DNA of 64,000 bases, taken from contig JARFTZ010000038.1 of assembly GCA_029289235.1 (NCBI GenBank), positions 1-64,000 of the forward strand, in the 5' to 3' direction. Position numbers and translations under genes: made by a program. This DNA is from Gammaproteobacteria bacterium. Lineage in GTDB: Bacteria; Pseudomonadota; Gammaproteobacteria; Burkholderiales; Rhodocyclaceae. Shown here piece by piece: positions 35,597 through 45,777 of the stretch. Under the pieces are notes generated by a model. The model was not told where the DNA came from and made no database searches. It worked only from the letters and a program-made list of their open reading frames with translations. The number at the start of each line of letters is the position of its first letter. The stretch's first letter is position 1.

Positions 35597-36337
35597 ATGG
35601 ATCGGCTGATTTATACCGCGATGACCGGCGCCCGACAGGCCTTCCTTCAACAGGCGGGTGTCGCGAACAACCTGTCCAACGCGTCGACCATAGGCTATCG
35701 GGCGATGGAACATCGTTTCCGTTCCGTTCCCCTGCAAGGCGAGGGCGCGCCGACGCGCGCGTTCGTCGTCGATGCCTCCGTTGCCGACGTTCTCTCTCCC
35801 GGACCGATGATGGCGACGGGACGACCGCTCGACGTGGCCGTGCAGGGCGAAGGCTGGATTGCCGTCGATGCCGGAAACGGCCAGGAGGCGTATACCCGCG
35901 CCGGGAACTTGCGGATCGATGCCAACGGGCAGTTGCAAACGGCCGCCGGGCAGAATGTCCTCGGCGACGGTGGGTCGATCGCCATTCCGCCGGATAACAG
36001 CATCACGATCTCGCCGGATGGAACCATCTCGGTCGTTCCGTTGTTTGGCTCGCCGAACAACGTCAATGAAGTCGGGCGAATCAAGTTGGTCAATCCGGCC
36101 GCTGCCGAACTGGTTCGGGGCGACGACGGTCTCTTCCGCATGCGCAACGGTCAGCCGGCGCAGGTCGATGAGAATGTCCGTCTCGCGCCGGAGACGCTCG
36201 AAGGAAGCAACGTCAATCCGGTTGATTCGATGGTCAGCATGATCAGCTTGGCGCGACAGTTCGAGATGCAGATCAAGATGCTCCAGACCGCCGACGGCAA
36301 TGCCAGCAAGGCCAACCAGATTCTCTCGATGAGTTAA
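35597..36337 (+). CDS. flgF: Flagellar rod protein FlgF
   Basis: This 246-residue protein has the FlgF-type start [20 protein letters not shown], the [20 protein letters not shown] core and the C-terminal [20 protein letters not shown] helix. It is part of the proximal rod and sits between the hook gene and the distal rod gene. Confidence 0.95.
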   Translation: MDRLIYTAMTGARQAFLQQAGVANNLSNASTIGYRAMEHRFRSVPLQGEGAPTRAFVVDASVADVLSPGPMMATGRPLDVAVQGEGWIAVDAGNGQEAYTRAGNLRIDANGQLQTAAGQNVLGDGGSIAIPPDNSITISPDGTISVVPLFGSPNNVNEVGRIKLVNPAAAELVRGDDGLFRMRNGQPAQVDENVRLAPETLEGSNVNPVDSMVSMISLARQFEMQIKMLQTADGNASKANQILSMS

Positions 36338-36363
36338 GCAATGCAACAACGGGACAACACACG

Positions 36364-37146
36364 ATGATCCGCTCTCTCTGGATTGCCCGCACGGGGCTCG
36401 ACGCGCAACAGACCAGCCTGGATGTCATTTCCAACAACCTGGCGAACGTCAGTACCAACGGCTTCAAGCGTTCACGGGCGGTGTTCGAGGATCTGCTCTA
36501 CCAGACCTTGCGTCAGCCCGGGGCGCAGTCGTCGCAGTCGACGCAGATTCCCAGCGGTTTGCAGCTCGGGACGGGGGTACGTCCGGTGTCGACGGCGCGG
36601 ATTCAAACGCAGGGCTCGCTGCAACAAACCGGCAACGACCTGGACGTCGCGATCGACGGCGCTGGATTCCTGCAGGTGTTGCTGCCGGACGGAACGACCG
36701 CTTATACCCGCGATGGTTCGCTGCAGCGCGACAGCCAGGGGCAGATGGTGACGTCGAGCGGCTATCCGATCCAGCCGGCAATTACCATTCCGGCGGACGC
36801 TACGTCGATAACGATCGCAAAGGACGGCGTCGTCAGCGTCGTGCAGGCGGGATCGACGGCGACGACGCAGATCGGCACGATGCAGGTTGCGACATTCATC
36901 AACGTCGGCGGGCTGCAGAGCATCGGCGAAAACCTGTATCTTGAAACGGCGGCAAGCGGCGCGCCGACGCCGAATACACCCGGAACCAACGGGTCCGGCG
37001 CGCTCTACCAGAGCTACGTTGAAACCTCGAACGTCAATGTGGCGGAAGAGCTTGTCAGCATGATCCAGACGCAAAGAGCGTATGAACTCAATTCCAAAGT
37101 GATTTCTACCTCGGATCAGATGCTGAGCAGGCTGACTCAGCTTTGA
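36364..37146 (+). CDS. flgG: Flagellar distal rod protein FlgG
   Basis: This 260-residue protein has the near-invariant start [20 protein letters not shown] with [20 protein letters not shown], followed by the C-terminal [20 protein letters not shown] helix. It forms the distal rod that spans the P and L rings. Confidence 0.97.
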   Translation: MIRSLWIARTGLDAQQTSLDVISNNLANVSTNGFKRSRAVFEDLLYQTLRQPGAQSSQSTQIPSGLQLGTGVRPVSTARIQTQGSLQQTGNDLDVAIDGAGFLQVLLPDGTTAYTRDGSLQRDSQGQMVTSSGYPIQPAITIPADATSITIAKDGVVSVVQAGSTATTQIGTMQVATFINVGGLQSIGENLYLETAASGAPTPNTPGTNGSGALYQSYVETSNVNVAEELVSMIQTQRAYELNSKVISTSDQMLSRLTQL

Positions 37147-37152
37147 GGTGCC

Positions 37153-37818
37153 ATGATGCGTAATACTGCCGTATTGCTCGGGCTGGCCTTCGTGATGTGG
37201 GGTTGTAACACCGTGCCGCCGACGAACGTGCATCAGCCGATGTCTGTCCGGCCCAATCCCCGCAATGAGGCTGCACCGGCGAACGGGAGCATTTACCAGG
37301 CGGGCAGTTCGCGCACGCTGTTCGAGGATCGTCGTGCGCGTTATGTCGGCGATACCCTGACCATCGTGATAGCTGAGACGACCTCGGCATCGACCAAGTC
37401 GAGCACCAACGTGAACCGGGCGGGCAATGTTTCGGCCACAGTCCCGACGATCAGTGGCCTGCCGGGAAAGTCATTGCAGGGGCTGACCTTGTCGGCGCAG
37501 AGCTCGAACACCCTCGCGGGTAAAGGCGATGCTGCGGCAAACAACGTCTTTACCGGCAATATCGCCGTGACCGTGATCGAAGTCCTGGAGAACGGGAATT
37601 TGCTGGTTTCAGGCGAGAAGCAGGTGTCCATTGGTCACGGCACCGAGTACATAAGGCTTTCCGGCGTAGTGAACCCTTACTTCATCAGTACCGCGAACAC
37701 CATCAGTTCGGCCAATGTTGCCGATGCGCGCATTGAGTACAAGGAAACTGGCGCGATCAGCGAGGCGCAGGTCATGGGCTGGCTCGCGCGCTTCTTCATG
37801 ACAGTCTTGCCGTTCTGA
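37153..37818 (+). CDS. flgH: Flagellar L-ring lipoprotein FlgH
   Basis: This 221-residue outer-membrane lipoprotein has a signal with the lipid-attachment cysteine near residue 18 ([11 protein letters not shown]) and the FlgH core ([58 protein letters not shown]). It forms the L ring bushing. The lipobox (VMWGC) is less standard than LxGC but acceptable. Confidence 0.95.
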   Translation: MMRNTAVLLGLAFVMWGCNTVPPTNVHQPMSVRPNPRNEAAPANGSIYQAGSSRTLFEDRRARYVGDTLTIVIAETTSASTKSSTNVNRAGNVSATVPTISGLPGKSLQGLTLSAQSSNTLAGKGDAAANNVFTGNIAVTVIEVLENGNLLVSGEKQVSIGHGTEYIRLSGVVNPYFISTANTISSANVADARIEYKETGAISEAQVMGWLARFFMTVLPF

Positions 37819-37835
37819 CAGCGAAGAGGCCGATC

Positions 37836-38960
37836 ATGAGACAAGTGAAAAATTGCACTTCGCGTTTCTGGGGGCTTCTGACCGCGATCCTCGTCCTGCT
37901 TTCCAGTGGCGATGTCCTCGCGGAGCGTATCAAGGATCTGGCGAGCGTCCAGGGGGTGCGTCAGAATCAGTTGGTCGGCTATGGCCTGGTGGTCGGACTC
38001 GACGGAACTGGTGACCAAACCACGCAAACGCCGTTTACCACCCAAAGCATCATCAACATGCTCGCGCAACTGGGCACGACCTTGCCCACGACCCAGTCGT
38101 TGCAACTGAAAAACGTCGCTGCAGTAATGGTGACGGCCAGCCTGCCGCCCTTTGCCCGCGCGGGGCAGCAAATCGACGTCACTGTTTCATCGATGGGGAA
38201 TGCCAAAAGCCTGCGTGGCGGAACGCTGATCATGACGCCGCTCAAGGGGGCGGACGGCCAGGTCTACGCTCAGGCGCAAGGGAGTCTGATGGTCGGCGGA
38301 GCCGGGGCGTCTGCCGGCGGAAGTCGGGCGGTGGTCAATCACCTGTCGGCGGGGCGCATTCCCGCCGGGGCGACCGTCGAGCGTGAGGTGCCGACCTCGC
38401 TCGGTCAGGGGGCTTACGTTCATTTCGAGTTGGCCAACACCGATTTCGGAACCGTCCAGCGCATGGTCGAAGCGATCAACCGGAATATCGGCGTGGAGGT
38501 TGCAGAGGCGCTGGACGGGCGGGTCGTTCGCGTTGTGGCACCGGAGTCCGCCAATGAGCGGGTTGCGTTCGTCGGCCGGCTTGAGAACGTGGAGGTGCGC
38601 CCGACCAAGGCGATGGCGAAGGTGATCGTCAATCCGCGCACCGGTTCTGTCGTGATGAATCAGATGGTGACGATCGAACAGTGCGCTGTGGCACACGGTT
38701 CCTTGTCCGTCGTGGTGAAGTCCGAGCAGCAAGTCAGTCAGCCGAATCCGCTTTCAGGCGGGCAAACGGTCACTACAACGCAAGCGGATATCGCGATTGA
38801 GCAACAGCGCGGTAGCCTGATGGCGGTCAAGGCCGGCGCCAACCTGGCCGACGTGATCAAGGCAATCAATGCGCTCGGGGCTAACCCTCAGGATTTGTTG
38901 TCGATACTGCAGGCGATGAAAGCCGCCGGGGCGCTCCGCGCGGAGCTGGAGATCATCTAG
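37836..38960 (+). CDS. flgI: Flagellar P-ring protein FlgI
   Basis: This 374-residue periplasmic protein has a signal peptide ([17 protein letters not shown]) followed by the FlgI hallmark [20 protein letters not shown] and [16 protein letters not shown]. It polymerises into the P ring with the help of FlgA. The gene lies between flgH and flgJ, the usual order. Confidence 0.97.
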   Translation: MRQVKNCTSRFWGLLTAILVLLSSGDVLAERIKDLASVQGVRQNQLVGYGLVVGLDGTGDQTTQTPFTTQSIINMLAQLGTTLPTTQSLQLKNVAAVMVTASLPPFARAGQQIDVTVSSMGNAKSLRGGTLIMTPLKGADGQVYAQAQGSLMVGGAGASAGGSRAVVNHLSAGRIPAGATVEREVPTSLGQGAYVHFELANTDFGTVQRMVEAINRNIGVEVAEALDGRVVRVVAPESANERVAFVGRLENVEVRPTKAMAKVIVNPRTGSVVMNQMVTIEQCAVAHGSLSVVVKSEQQVSQPNPLSGGQTVTTTQADIAIEQQRGSLMAVKAGANLADVIKAINALGANPQDLLSILQAMKAAGALRAELEII

Positions 38961-38988
38961 TTGGCCTGGAAGTTGCTTTTTCAGGCCC

Positions 38989-39924
38989 ATGAAAGCAGAT
39001 AACGTTCAGACCAATCGCTTCGTCCTCGACATGTCGGCGGCGTCCGACACGCGCCTGCAAATCAAGCAGGATCCGCAGGTCGGCCTGAAACAGGCCGCAC
39101 AGCAGTTCGAAGGCATGCTGCTGCAGATGATGCTCAAGAGCATGCGCGACGCGACGCCGCAGGATGGCCTGATGGACAGCGACCAGACGCGCTTTTTTAC
39201 GTCGATCCTCGATCAGCAACTCGCCCAGAATATGGCGTCCACCGGCAGTCTCGGTTTCGCGAAGCTGATCGAAGAGCAACTCGGGCGCGGTTTGCAGGGC
39301 GCGGACGAAAGTGCCGTGGGCTCTGCGCTGGCGCAACTGCAACAAGCCTTCGTGCAGCGGCAGGCGGCAACTTCTGCCGGCTTCCTTGCCGGTGTCGGCA
39401 GCATCGGACCGATGACTCGGGGGGCTGCCGCCGATGTCGGCGACGGCTCTTCCGCGTCGGCGCAGGATTACGTCAACAAGGTCTGGCCGCACGCCAGTGA
39501 AGCGGCCAAAAGCCTTGGCGTGCCGGCGCATTTTCTCGTTGCCCATTCGGCGCTCGAAAGCGGATGGGGGAAAAGCGAAATTCGCCATGCCGACGGATCG
39601 CCGACGTACAACGTCTTCGGCATCAAGGCCGGGAGGAACTGGACGGGACCTTCGGTCGAGATCACCACGACCGAATACGTCGATGGCGTCGCGCAGACGG
39701 TGCGTGAGAAGTTTCGTGCCTATGCTTCCTACGGCGAGGCGTTCCAGGACTACGCCAACCTGCTTGGCCAGAGTCCGCGCTTTTCGACCGTGCTCGGGCA
39801 GCAGGATGGAACGCAGTTTGCCCGTTCGCTGCAACAGTCGGGATATGCCACCGATCCGCAATACGCTGACAAACTGGGCCGCATCATTGGCGGCGCCACG
39901 CTTCGTCAGGCGCTGGCCGGTTAA
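38989..39924 (+). CDS. flgJ: Rod cap/peptidoglycan hydrolase FlgJ
   Basis: This 311-residue dual-domain protein has an N-terminal rod-binding part (residues about 20-95; QFEGMLLQMMLKSMRDATPQ) and a C-terminal glucosaminidase domain (from about 160) with the catalytic glutamate in AHSALESGWGKSEI and the YNVFGIKAG motif. It caps the growing rod and opens peptidoglycan for it. Confidence 0.96.
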   Translation: MKADNVQTNRFVLDMSAASDTRLQIKQDPQVGLKQAAQQFEGMLLQMMLKSMRDATPQDGLMDSDQTRFFTSILDQQLAQNMASTGSLGFAKLIEEQLGRGLQGADESAVGSALAQLQQAFVQRQAATSAGFLAGVGSIGPMTRGAAADVGDGSSASAQDYVNKVWPHASEAAKSLGVPAHFLVAHSALESGWGKSEIRHADGSPTYNVFGIKAGRNWTGPSVEITTTEYVDGVAQTVREKFRAYASYGEAFQDYANLLGQSPRFSTVLGQQDGTQFARSLQQSGYATDPQYADKLGRIIGGATLRQALAG

Positions 39925-39935
39925 GGAATTCACGC

Positions 39936-39962
39936 TCAATAAATCGGCAGATGTGCCGTTAA
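39936..39962 (+). promoter_or_regulatory. Sigma28 (FliA) promoter of flgKL
   Basis: TCAA (39936-39939), exactly 15 bases, then GCCGTTAA (39955-39962) matches the FliA consensus TAAA-N15-GCCGATAA at ten of twelve positions, in the 62-base gap between flgJ and flgK. It would let the hook-filament junction genes be boosted as late genes while also being read through from flgB. Confidence 0.75.
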
Positions 39963-39986
39963 ACACATGGCAAAGGAGAGTGTTCG

Positions 39987-41678
39987 ATGGGCTCAGGAAT
40001 TTACAGTATCGGTGTTTCCGCATTGCAGAACGCGCAGCTTGGGCTGGCCACGACCTCGCACAATATTGCCAACGCCAGCACCGAAGGTTACAACCGCCAG
40101 CGGATCATCCAGGCTACGAATGTCCCTGTATTGACAGGCGCCGGCTACGTGGGGCAGGGGGCCCACGTTTCTACCATTGAGCGAGTCTACAGCAGCTTCA
40201 TTTCCAAGCAGATCAACAGTGCGCAAGCGGAAGTCAGCTCGCTGGAAGCCTATTCGACCGAATTGACATATCTGAACAATGTGCTTTCCGATACGGATTC
40301 CGGACTATCGACAGCATTGGAGTCGTTCTTTACCGCCGTTCAGCAGGTGAGTTCCGATCCGTCGTCACTGACGACCCGCCAGACGCTCGTTTCATCGGCC
40401 TCAGCGCTGACCTCCCGGTTTCAGGGACTCAGCACGCTGATCGAAGACCAATACGAGAGTGTCAATAACCAAATACAGGGAGTCGTTGCATCGATAAATT
40501 CCTACTCGCAGCAGATTGCTACGCTCAATAAACAAATCATCAATGCGGAATCGGCTACCGGGCAGCCGCCCAATGACCTGTACGATCAGCGCGATCAGTT
40601 GTTGTTGGAACTGAACAAGCTGATCGGCGCAACTGCTTCGACCAACACCGATGGCTCTTACAACGTCTATTTCGGGAATGGTCAGCCATTGGTCGTTGGA
40701 ACGACAGTTACAACACTAACGACGAAACCGTCCGCAGCGAATCCGCAGAAACTGGGTGTAGCGGTCGCGAACAGCAGCGGAACGATCGAGCTTCCAGAAT
40801 CGGTCATTACCGGCGGGAGCTTGAGCGGCTTGATGGAATATCGCTCCAGCGTTCTGGATGAAGTTGCCACTCGTTTGGATGAGATAGCTGATGCTCTGGC
40901 GACGACGTTCAATGCGCAGCATGCGCTGGGGCAGGATCTGCAGGGAAACGCAGGGGGCGATTTCTTTACCAGTACTCTGCCGTCCGGTAGCTTCACGGCG
41001 GCAAGCATTACCGTCAACCCCGATGTGCTCGCCGATGTGCGGTTGGTTGCCGCCGCGGCACCGGTCCTGGTGTCTGTGTCATCCGACAATACCGGCAGCG
41101 CGACGGTTTCGGCCGGTACGGTGTCTTCAGGCTATTCCGCCACTCCGGTTGCGTTGACGTATGCAGGCGCAGGAGATGAGTTGAGTGGTTTTTCGGAGTT
41201 TCCGGTGACGGTTACCGTGGACGGTGTCGCCACTGACTACACGGCCGATCCAGTGCCTTATACCAGCGGAGCTACTTACACGACCGGAGGTGTTTCGTTT
41301 ACCGTTTCCGGGGCGCCTGACGATGGCGATCAAATCGTTATTGAACTCAATACCGGCGGGGTTTCCGACAATCGGAACATGCTTTTGCTCGGATCGTTGC
41401 AGACAGCGAAAACAATGGCCGGTGGAACTGCAACTTACGCAACGGTGTATTCGCAGCTGGTGAGTTATGCCGGTGCCAAGGGGGCTGAAACCGAAACCAA
41501 GCTTGCCGCACAAACCAGCTTGTTGACGGCAGCGGAGGAGCGGCGCGAAGAACTCTCCGGAGTCAATCTTGACGAGGAAGCGGTCAACCTTCTCAAGTAT
41601 CAGCAGGAGTATCAGGCTGCGGCAAAAATGTTGCAGATTGCTTCGGAGCTTTTCGATGCGGTCTTGAATATTCGCTAA
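39987..41678 (+). CDS. flgK: Hook-filament junction protein FlgK (HAP1)
   Basis: This 563-residue axial protein has the FlgK start (GIYSIGVSALQNAQLGLATT, SHNIANASTEGYNRQRII) and C-terminus (GVNLDEEAVNLLKYQQEYQA, AAKMLQIASELFDAVL). It connects hook and filament. The gene starts after a GGAGAG ribosome site and has a candidate sigma28 promoter in front. Confidence 0.96.
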   Translation: MGSGIYSIGVSALQNAQLGLATTSHNIANASTEGYNRQRIIQATNVPVLTGAGYVGQGAHVSTIERVYSSFISKQINSAQAEVSSLEAYSTELTYLNNVLSDTDSGLSTALESFFTAVQQVSSDPSSLTTRQTLVSSASALTSRFQGLSTLIEDQYESVNNQIQGVVASINSYSQQIATLNKQIINAESATGQPPNDLYDQRDQLLLELNKLIGATASTNTDGSYNVYFGNGQPLVVGTTVTTLTTKPSAANPQKLGVAVANSSGTIELPESVITGGSLSGLMEYRSSVLDEVATRLDEIADALATTFNAQHALGQDLQGNAGGDFFTSTLPSGSFTAASITVNPDVLADVRLVAAAAPVLVSVSSDNTGSATVSAGTVSSGYSATPVALTYAGAGDELSGFSEFPVTVTVDGVATDYTADPVPYTSGATYTTGGVSFTVSGAPDDGDQIVIELNTGGVSDNRNMLLLGSLQTAKTMAGGTATYATVYSQLVSYAGAKGAETETKLAAQTSLLTAAEERREELSGVNLDEEAVNLLKYQQEYQAAAKMLQIASELFDAVLNIR

Positions 41679-41689
41679 AGGGGATTCCA

Positions 41690-42607
41690 ATGAGGATCAG
41701 TACCAGTCAGATATATGACACCGGGTCGCGTAACCTGATGAGCAGTCAGGCCAGTCTGTACAAGATTCAGAATCAGCTCTCCACGGGGAAAAAATTCTTG
41801 TCTGCGCAGGACGACCCTGTCGCTGCGGCGCAGGTTTTGATTACATCGCAGTCTCTGGCTGTCAATACCCAATATGCGGACAATCAGGCTAACGCGATGT
41901 CGCAGTTGAGCTATGAAGAGAGCCAGTTACAGGCGGTTGTCGAAACGCTTCAACAGGCTCGAGAACTGGCAGTTTCAGCAGGCAACGGCTCTTACACCGA
42001 CGAGGAGCGGGCAAAAATCGCCGACGCGGTGGATAGCAAGTTCGAGTTGCTGCTTGGTTTGGCGAATAGCACCGATGCGAACGGGTATTACCTGTTTTCC
42101 GGTTATAAGGGCAGCACCCGTCCTTTTGAAACAGCCGCCGACGGCTCGATCTATTACAACGGAGATAGCGGACAACGTTTGTTGCAGGTGGGCTCAACGC
42201 GCCAGATTGCCGTGAGCGATTCAGGAAACGAGATTTTTTTGAAGGGGCAAGATATCTTCGCGTCACTCCAGAATCTGGCCGATACCTTGCGCACGGATAC
42301 TTCGGGGGATCCTGTCGCCGCTGCGGCGGTTCAGGCTACGGTCACTGCCGAACTGGGGAATATCGACGAGGCGCTTCAGAATGTTGTCATGATCAGGTCC
42401 AAAGTCGGTTCGCGGATGAACGAAGTGGAATCGTTGCAAGGCATTTCTTCCTCGCTCGATCTGCAGTTCCAGGCGAGAATCTCGGATTTGCAGGACATTG
42501 ATTACGCGGAGGCGATTTCGCGCTACGTCCAGCAGAATACTCAACTTGAAGCGGCGCAAAGTTCGTTTGCCACGATCAGCGGGCTGAGCCTGTTCAAGTA
42601 TTTGTGA
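41690..42607 (+). CDS. flgL: Hook-filament junction protein FlgL (HAP3)
   Basis: This 305-residue flagellin-like protein has the N-terminal MRISTSQIYDTGSRNLMSSQ and LSTGKKFLSAQDDPVAAAQV motifs and the C-terminal YAEAISRYVQQNTQLEAAQS helix. It joins FlgK to flagellin. It starts 11 bases after flgK, and its stop overlaps the next small gene. Confidence 0.95.
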   Translation: MRISTSQIYDTGSRNLMSSQASLYKIQNQLSTGKKFLSAQDDPVAAAQVLITSQSLAVNTQYADNQANAMSQLSYEESQLQAVVETLQQARELAVSAGNGSYTDEERAKIADAVDSKFELLLGLANSTDANGYYLFSGYKGSTRPFETAADGSIYYNGDSGQRLLQVGSTRQIAVSDSGNEIFLKGQDIFASLQNLADTLRTDTSGDPVAAAAVQATVTAELGNIDEALQNVVMIRSKVGSRMNEVESLQGISSSLDLQFQARISDLQDIDYAEAISRYVQQNTQLEAAQSSFATISGLSLFKYL

Positions 42608-42984
42608 TGAGCATGCGCATTGGTTTTTTCTTGGCCCTCGTGGCCTGCGTATGTGGTGCCTGTTCCAGCGTCGGGGCGGTGGGGGAGGACGGACCGCAAA
42701 ACCCCATTGATCTCCAGCTTTTCAATCCTTTCGCCTCCAGCTGGCTGATCAGTGAGAGAAGACTGGATGCATCGACCTTCGAACTTTCGTTGCGTGCCAA
42801 GCATTTCCGGAAAGGGGGCGACGGCGAGGTGATACAAGTGATCAGGCAGCGTGCCGATCAACTGCAGCGTGAAGCTGGTGCTTCCAGCTACCGTTTGCTC
42901 GATTTTTCCGAGGGAATCGACTCTTCGAGCGGGTGGGCTTACCGGGTCTCGCGGGTTACGGTCGTTTTGGTGGCGTCCCCCTGA
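42607..42984 (+). CDS. Small predicted lipoprotein coupled to flgL
   Basis: This 125-residue protein starts at ATG 42607 overlapping the flgL stop (TGATG); a GTG three bases earlier is also possible. It has a hydrophobic signal with a lipobox-like VCGAC and a small mature domain (GGDGEVIQVIRQRADQLQRE, YRLLDFSEGIDSSS). It is reminiscent of uncharacterised proteobacterial lipoproteins. Tight coupling to the hook operon suggests a periplasmic or outer-membrane role near the flagellum, but no function is known. It is convergent with fliR. Confidence 0.7.
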   Translation: MSMRIGFFLALVACVCGACSSVGAVGEDGPQNPIDLQLFNPFASSWLISERRLDASTFELSLRAKHFRKGGDGEVIQVIRQRADQLQREAGASSYRLLDFSEGIDSSSGWAYRVSRVTVVLVASP

Positions 42985-43002
42985 GGAAAGGCACATTTCA
43001 GC

Positions 43003-43779
43003 CTATTTGATGGCGAAATTGCCGAGCATCGAGAGTAACCCGTCTTCGAAAAAACCGAGCAGGGGGGGGACGAAGTACGGCAAGCAAACGTACAGGGCGA
43101 CGAACCCGATAGTGATCGTGACCGGAAAACCGATGACGATGATGTTCAGTTGCGGCGCGACGCGCCCCAGAACGGCAATCGCCGTGTTGGTGATGAGCAA
43201 GGTCACGACGATCGGCAGCGCGAGCAGGAGTCCCGCTGAGAATACGGTAGCGCCGGCGTTGGCCATGTTGGCCCACGAGGCCTTGTGGGGCAGCACCCCG
43301 ATCGGAAGAACGCGAAAGCTCTCTACCAGCGTCGAGAGCACCATTAGGTGACCGTCGATGGCGAGGAAGACAAGCAGGCTGAGGACGCCGATGAACTCCG
43401 AGATCACCGGTGTCTGGGATGAACTCGTAGGGTCATAGGTCGTGGCGAAACCTAGGCCCATCTGCATGCTGAGGGCGTTTCCTGCAAGATCGATGGCGCT
43501 GAATACGAGCCGCAAGGAGAAGCCCATCGCATAACCGATCAGCATCTGTTCCGCCAAGATCAGAAGGCCCGTTCCCGATGCGGGTTCGACCGTTGTCAGC
43601 GGTTCCAGTCCGGGTGCAATTGCGGCTGTTACCGCCAGCCCGCAGATCAGTCGAATACGGGTGGGCAGACTGGCGTTGTTGAAAGGAGGGGACGCAGCGA
43701 GGAGTGCCAGGACACGAGCCATGGGAAAGGCCAGGGTCGCGATGATGGCGTTCAATTCGGCAGAAGTGATCGTGATCAT
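43003..43779 (-). CDS. fliR: Flagellar export gate protein FliR
   Basis: This 258-residue inner-membrane protein has about six hydrophobic segments and conserved FliR features (FPMARVLALLAASPPFNNAS; AEQMLIGYAMGFSLRLVFSA). With FliP and FliQ it forms the export gate. It is the last gene of the fliL-R operon, 6 bases after fliQ. Confidence 0.94.
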   Translation of the reverse strand: MITITSAELNAIIATLAFPMARVLALLAASPPFNNASLPTRIRLICGLAVTAAIAPGLEPLTTVEPASGTGLLILAEQMLIGYAMGFSLRLVFSAIDLAGNALSMQMGLGFATTYDPTSSSQTPVISEFIGVLSLLVFLAIDGHLMVLSTLVESFRVLPIGVLPHKASWANMANAGATVFSAGLLLALPIVVTLLITNTAIAVLGRVAPQLNIIVIGFPVTITIGFVALYVCLPYFVPPLLGFFEDGLLSMLGNFAIK

Positions 43780-43785
43780 TGCCGA

Positions 43786-44055
43786 TCAGCCAATCAGTTG
43801 CGGGATTCTTTCCAGGAGCTGGCGAATATAGTCGACGAACATCGACAACATCCATGGGCCGGCCAGTGCAAGGACGAGAAACGTGCCGACCAGTTTGGGT
43901 ATGAACGACAGGGTCGCCTCGTTGATTTGTGTTGCAGCCTGGAAAATGCTCACGATCAGCCCGATGGCCAGCGCAGAGAGCAGCAGCGGGGCTGCCAGCA
44001 TGAGGGCAACTTCAATGGCCTGCCGGCCGAGCGACATTACGACTTCGGGCGTCAT
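43786..44055 (-). CDS. fliQ: Flagellar export gate protein FliQ
   Basis: This 89-residue protein forms two membrane hairpin helices ([40 protein letters not shown]) with the characteristic [18 protein letters not shown] link. It overlaps fliP by an ATGA start-stop junction. It is a standard-size export gate subunit. Confidence 0.95.
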   Translation of the reverse strand: MTPEVVMSLGRQAIEVALMLAAPLLLSALAIGLIVSIFQAATQINEATLSFIPKLVGTFLVLALAGPWMLSMFVDYIRQLLERIPQLIG

Positions 44056-44804
44056 GTCGCAAAACTCATCACGAGGGAGCCGAGCATCAGGTGCCAGCCA
44101 TCGACCAGCACGAAGAGCATCAGCTTGAAGGGGAGGGAGACCATGACCGGCGACATCATCATCATGCCCATCGACATCAGCACGCTGGCGACTACCATGT
44201 CGATGATCAAGAACGGAATGAAAATGATGAAACCGATCTGGAAGGCTGTTTTCAGTTCGCTGGTGACGAAGGCTGGAATCAATACCCGCATCGGGACGTC
44301 ATTCGGCGACTCCATTCGGGCCACGTTGCCCAGGCGCGCAAACAGCCCGATATCGGCTTCCCGGGTCTGCTTGAGCATGAAAGCACGCAGCGGGATGGCA
44401 CCGCGATCGACGGCCTGGGTGAAACTGATCCGGTTTTCGGAGAGCGGTTGATAGGCTTCTGTGTAGATCCTTTCAACAACCGGCGACATGATGAAGAACG
44501 TGAGGAACAGGGCGAGTCCGGTAAGGACCTGGTTTGGGGGTGACGTCTGTGTGCCGAGGGCGTGACGCAGGATCGACAGCACGATGATGATGCGGGTGAA
44601 GCTGGTCATCATCAATAGCACCGCCGGAATGAAGGTCAGCGCGGTCAGCGTGATCAGCGTCTGGATCGAGAGTGTATAGGTCTGGCTGCCTCCGGCGCCC
44701 GGTGTGCTGGTCAGCGCCGGCAAGCCTCCCGTCTGCGCCAGTGCGGCCAGCGGGATCATGAGGGCGACGAGGGCCAGCCAGTGGGCGCGTTTAGACGGAT
44801 TCAT
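44052..44804 (-). CDS. fliP: Flagellar export gate protein FliP
   Basis: This 250-residue protein has a cleavable signal peptide ([16 protein letters not shown]), membrane segments and the FliP signature ([40 protein letters not shown]). It nucleates the FliPQR export gate. Its start overlaps fliO by 14 bases. Confidence 0.96.
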   Translation of the reverse strand: MNPSKRAHWLALVALMIPLAALAQTGGLPALTSTPGAGGSQTYTLSIQTLITLTALTFIPAVLLMMTSFTRIIIVLSILRHALGTQTSPPNQVLTGLALFLTFFIMSPVVERIYTEAYQPLSENRISFTQAVDRGAIPLRAFMLKQTREADIGLFARLGNVARMESPNDVPMRVLIPAFVTSELKTAFQIGFIIFIPFLIIDMVVASVLMSMGMMMMSPVMVSLPFKLMLFVLVDGWHLMLGSLVMSFAT

Positions 44805-45249
44805 TGCGACGCTCGGTCATCTGCTTCAACCATTGGCCAAAACCGCCATCGCTCCCGCTTGCGACAGGGATCTCGCCTTTGGGCATCGTATGGAGGGTCT
44901 TGATCTGTCCGGGGACAATCCCGACGACCACCCATGTCTCGCCGACTTCGAGAAGGACGATCCGCTCCCGGGGGCTGATCATCAGTCCGCCAACAATCCT
45001 CAAGGGGCCGGTGTTGCCGAAAGTCCGACCTCCATTGAGGCGGCGGAGCAGGTAGGCGCCCAACACCAGTATGCCGACGATCAGCGCCAGTGCGAGCAGC
45101 ATTTGCATGAATGCACCCGCTGATACGCCCGGCATTTCAGGCAGAGGCGCGGCGGTCTGGCTCAAAGCCAGGGGAGCGAACAACGCGAGCGGCGGTGCGG
45201 CCAAAGCGGCGATCCGTGCGCGTGGCTTTTCGTCGTGTGCGGGAGTCAA
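44791..45249 (-). CDS. fliO: Flagellar export gate assembly protein FliO
   Basis: This protein of up to 152 residues has one membrane helix ([20 protein letters not shown]) and a cytoplasmic C-domain with [20 protein letters not shown]. FliO helps FliP assemble. The start is uncertain: the longest frame begins at a TTG (45249) with no good ribosome site, and an N-terminal hydrophobic stretch may be a signal. About 96 bases separate it from fliN. Confidence 0.85.
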   Translation of the reverse strand: MTPAHDEKPRARIAALAAPPLALFAPLALSQTAAPLPEMPGVSAGAFMQMLLALALIVGILVLGAYLLRRLNGGRTFGNTGPLRIVGGLMISPRERIVLLEVGETWVVVGIVPGQIKTLHTMPKGEIPVASGSDGGFGQWLKQMTERRNESV

Positions 45250-45345
45250 TTGGCTGGCGGGGAAGATGAACTGCCCGCTATCTTAATCGATAGCCGTCGG
45301 TGCGGGAAACCGCCGGACGTAATTCCGGCGGGCATGGTCGCCGGA

Positions 45346-45774
45346 TCAGCGGCCGATCTTCCGCATGCGCTCCGATGGTGTGATGATGTCGGTGAGGCGG
45401 ATGCCGAACTTGTCGTTGACCACGACAACTTCGCCTTGGGCGATCAACGTTCCATTGACGTATACACTCATCGGTTCGCCGGCCATCGCGTCAAGTTCGA
45501 CGACCGAGCCGTGAGCCAGTTGCAGCAGATTCTTGATGGTGATCTTGGTGCGCCCCAGTTCGACGGAAATCTGGACCGGAATGTCCAGGATCATGTCGAG
45601 TTCGTTCAGCATCGACGCTTTGGTGCTGGCTTCCCCGAAAGAAGGGAAGATCTGGGCAGGCTGTGCGCTGGCGGCCGTCGACTCGGCCTGGGCTTGTTCC
45701 GCCATCGCAGCCGCCCAGTCGTCATCCATGCTGGAGTCGGCGTTCAGGTTGTTGTCTTCGGTTGCGTCGGCCAT
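45346..45774 (-). CDS. fliN: Flagellar motor switch protein FliN
   Basis: This 142-residue protein has an acidic Ala-rich N-terminal extension (about 60 residues) and a C-terminal SpoA domain (LDIPVQISVELGRTKITIKN; GEPMSVYVNGTLIAQGEVVV). It forms the C-ring base and interacts with FliH. It starts 3 bases after fliM. Confidence 0.95.
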   Translation of the reverse strand: MADATEDNNLNADSSMDDDWAAAMAEQAQAESTAASAQPAQIFPSFGEASTKASMLNELDMILDIPVQISVELGRTKITIKNLLQLAHGSVVELDAMAGEPMSVYVNGTLIAQGEVVVVNDKFGIRLTDIITPSERMRKIGR

Positions 45775-45777
45775 TGC

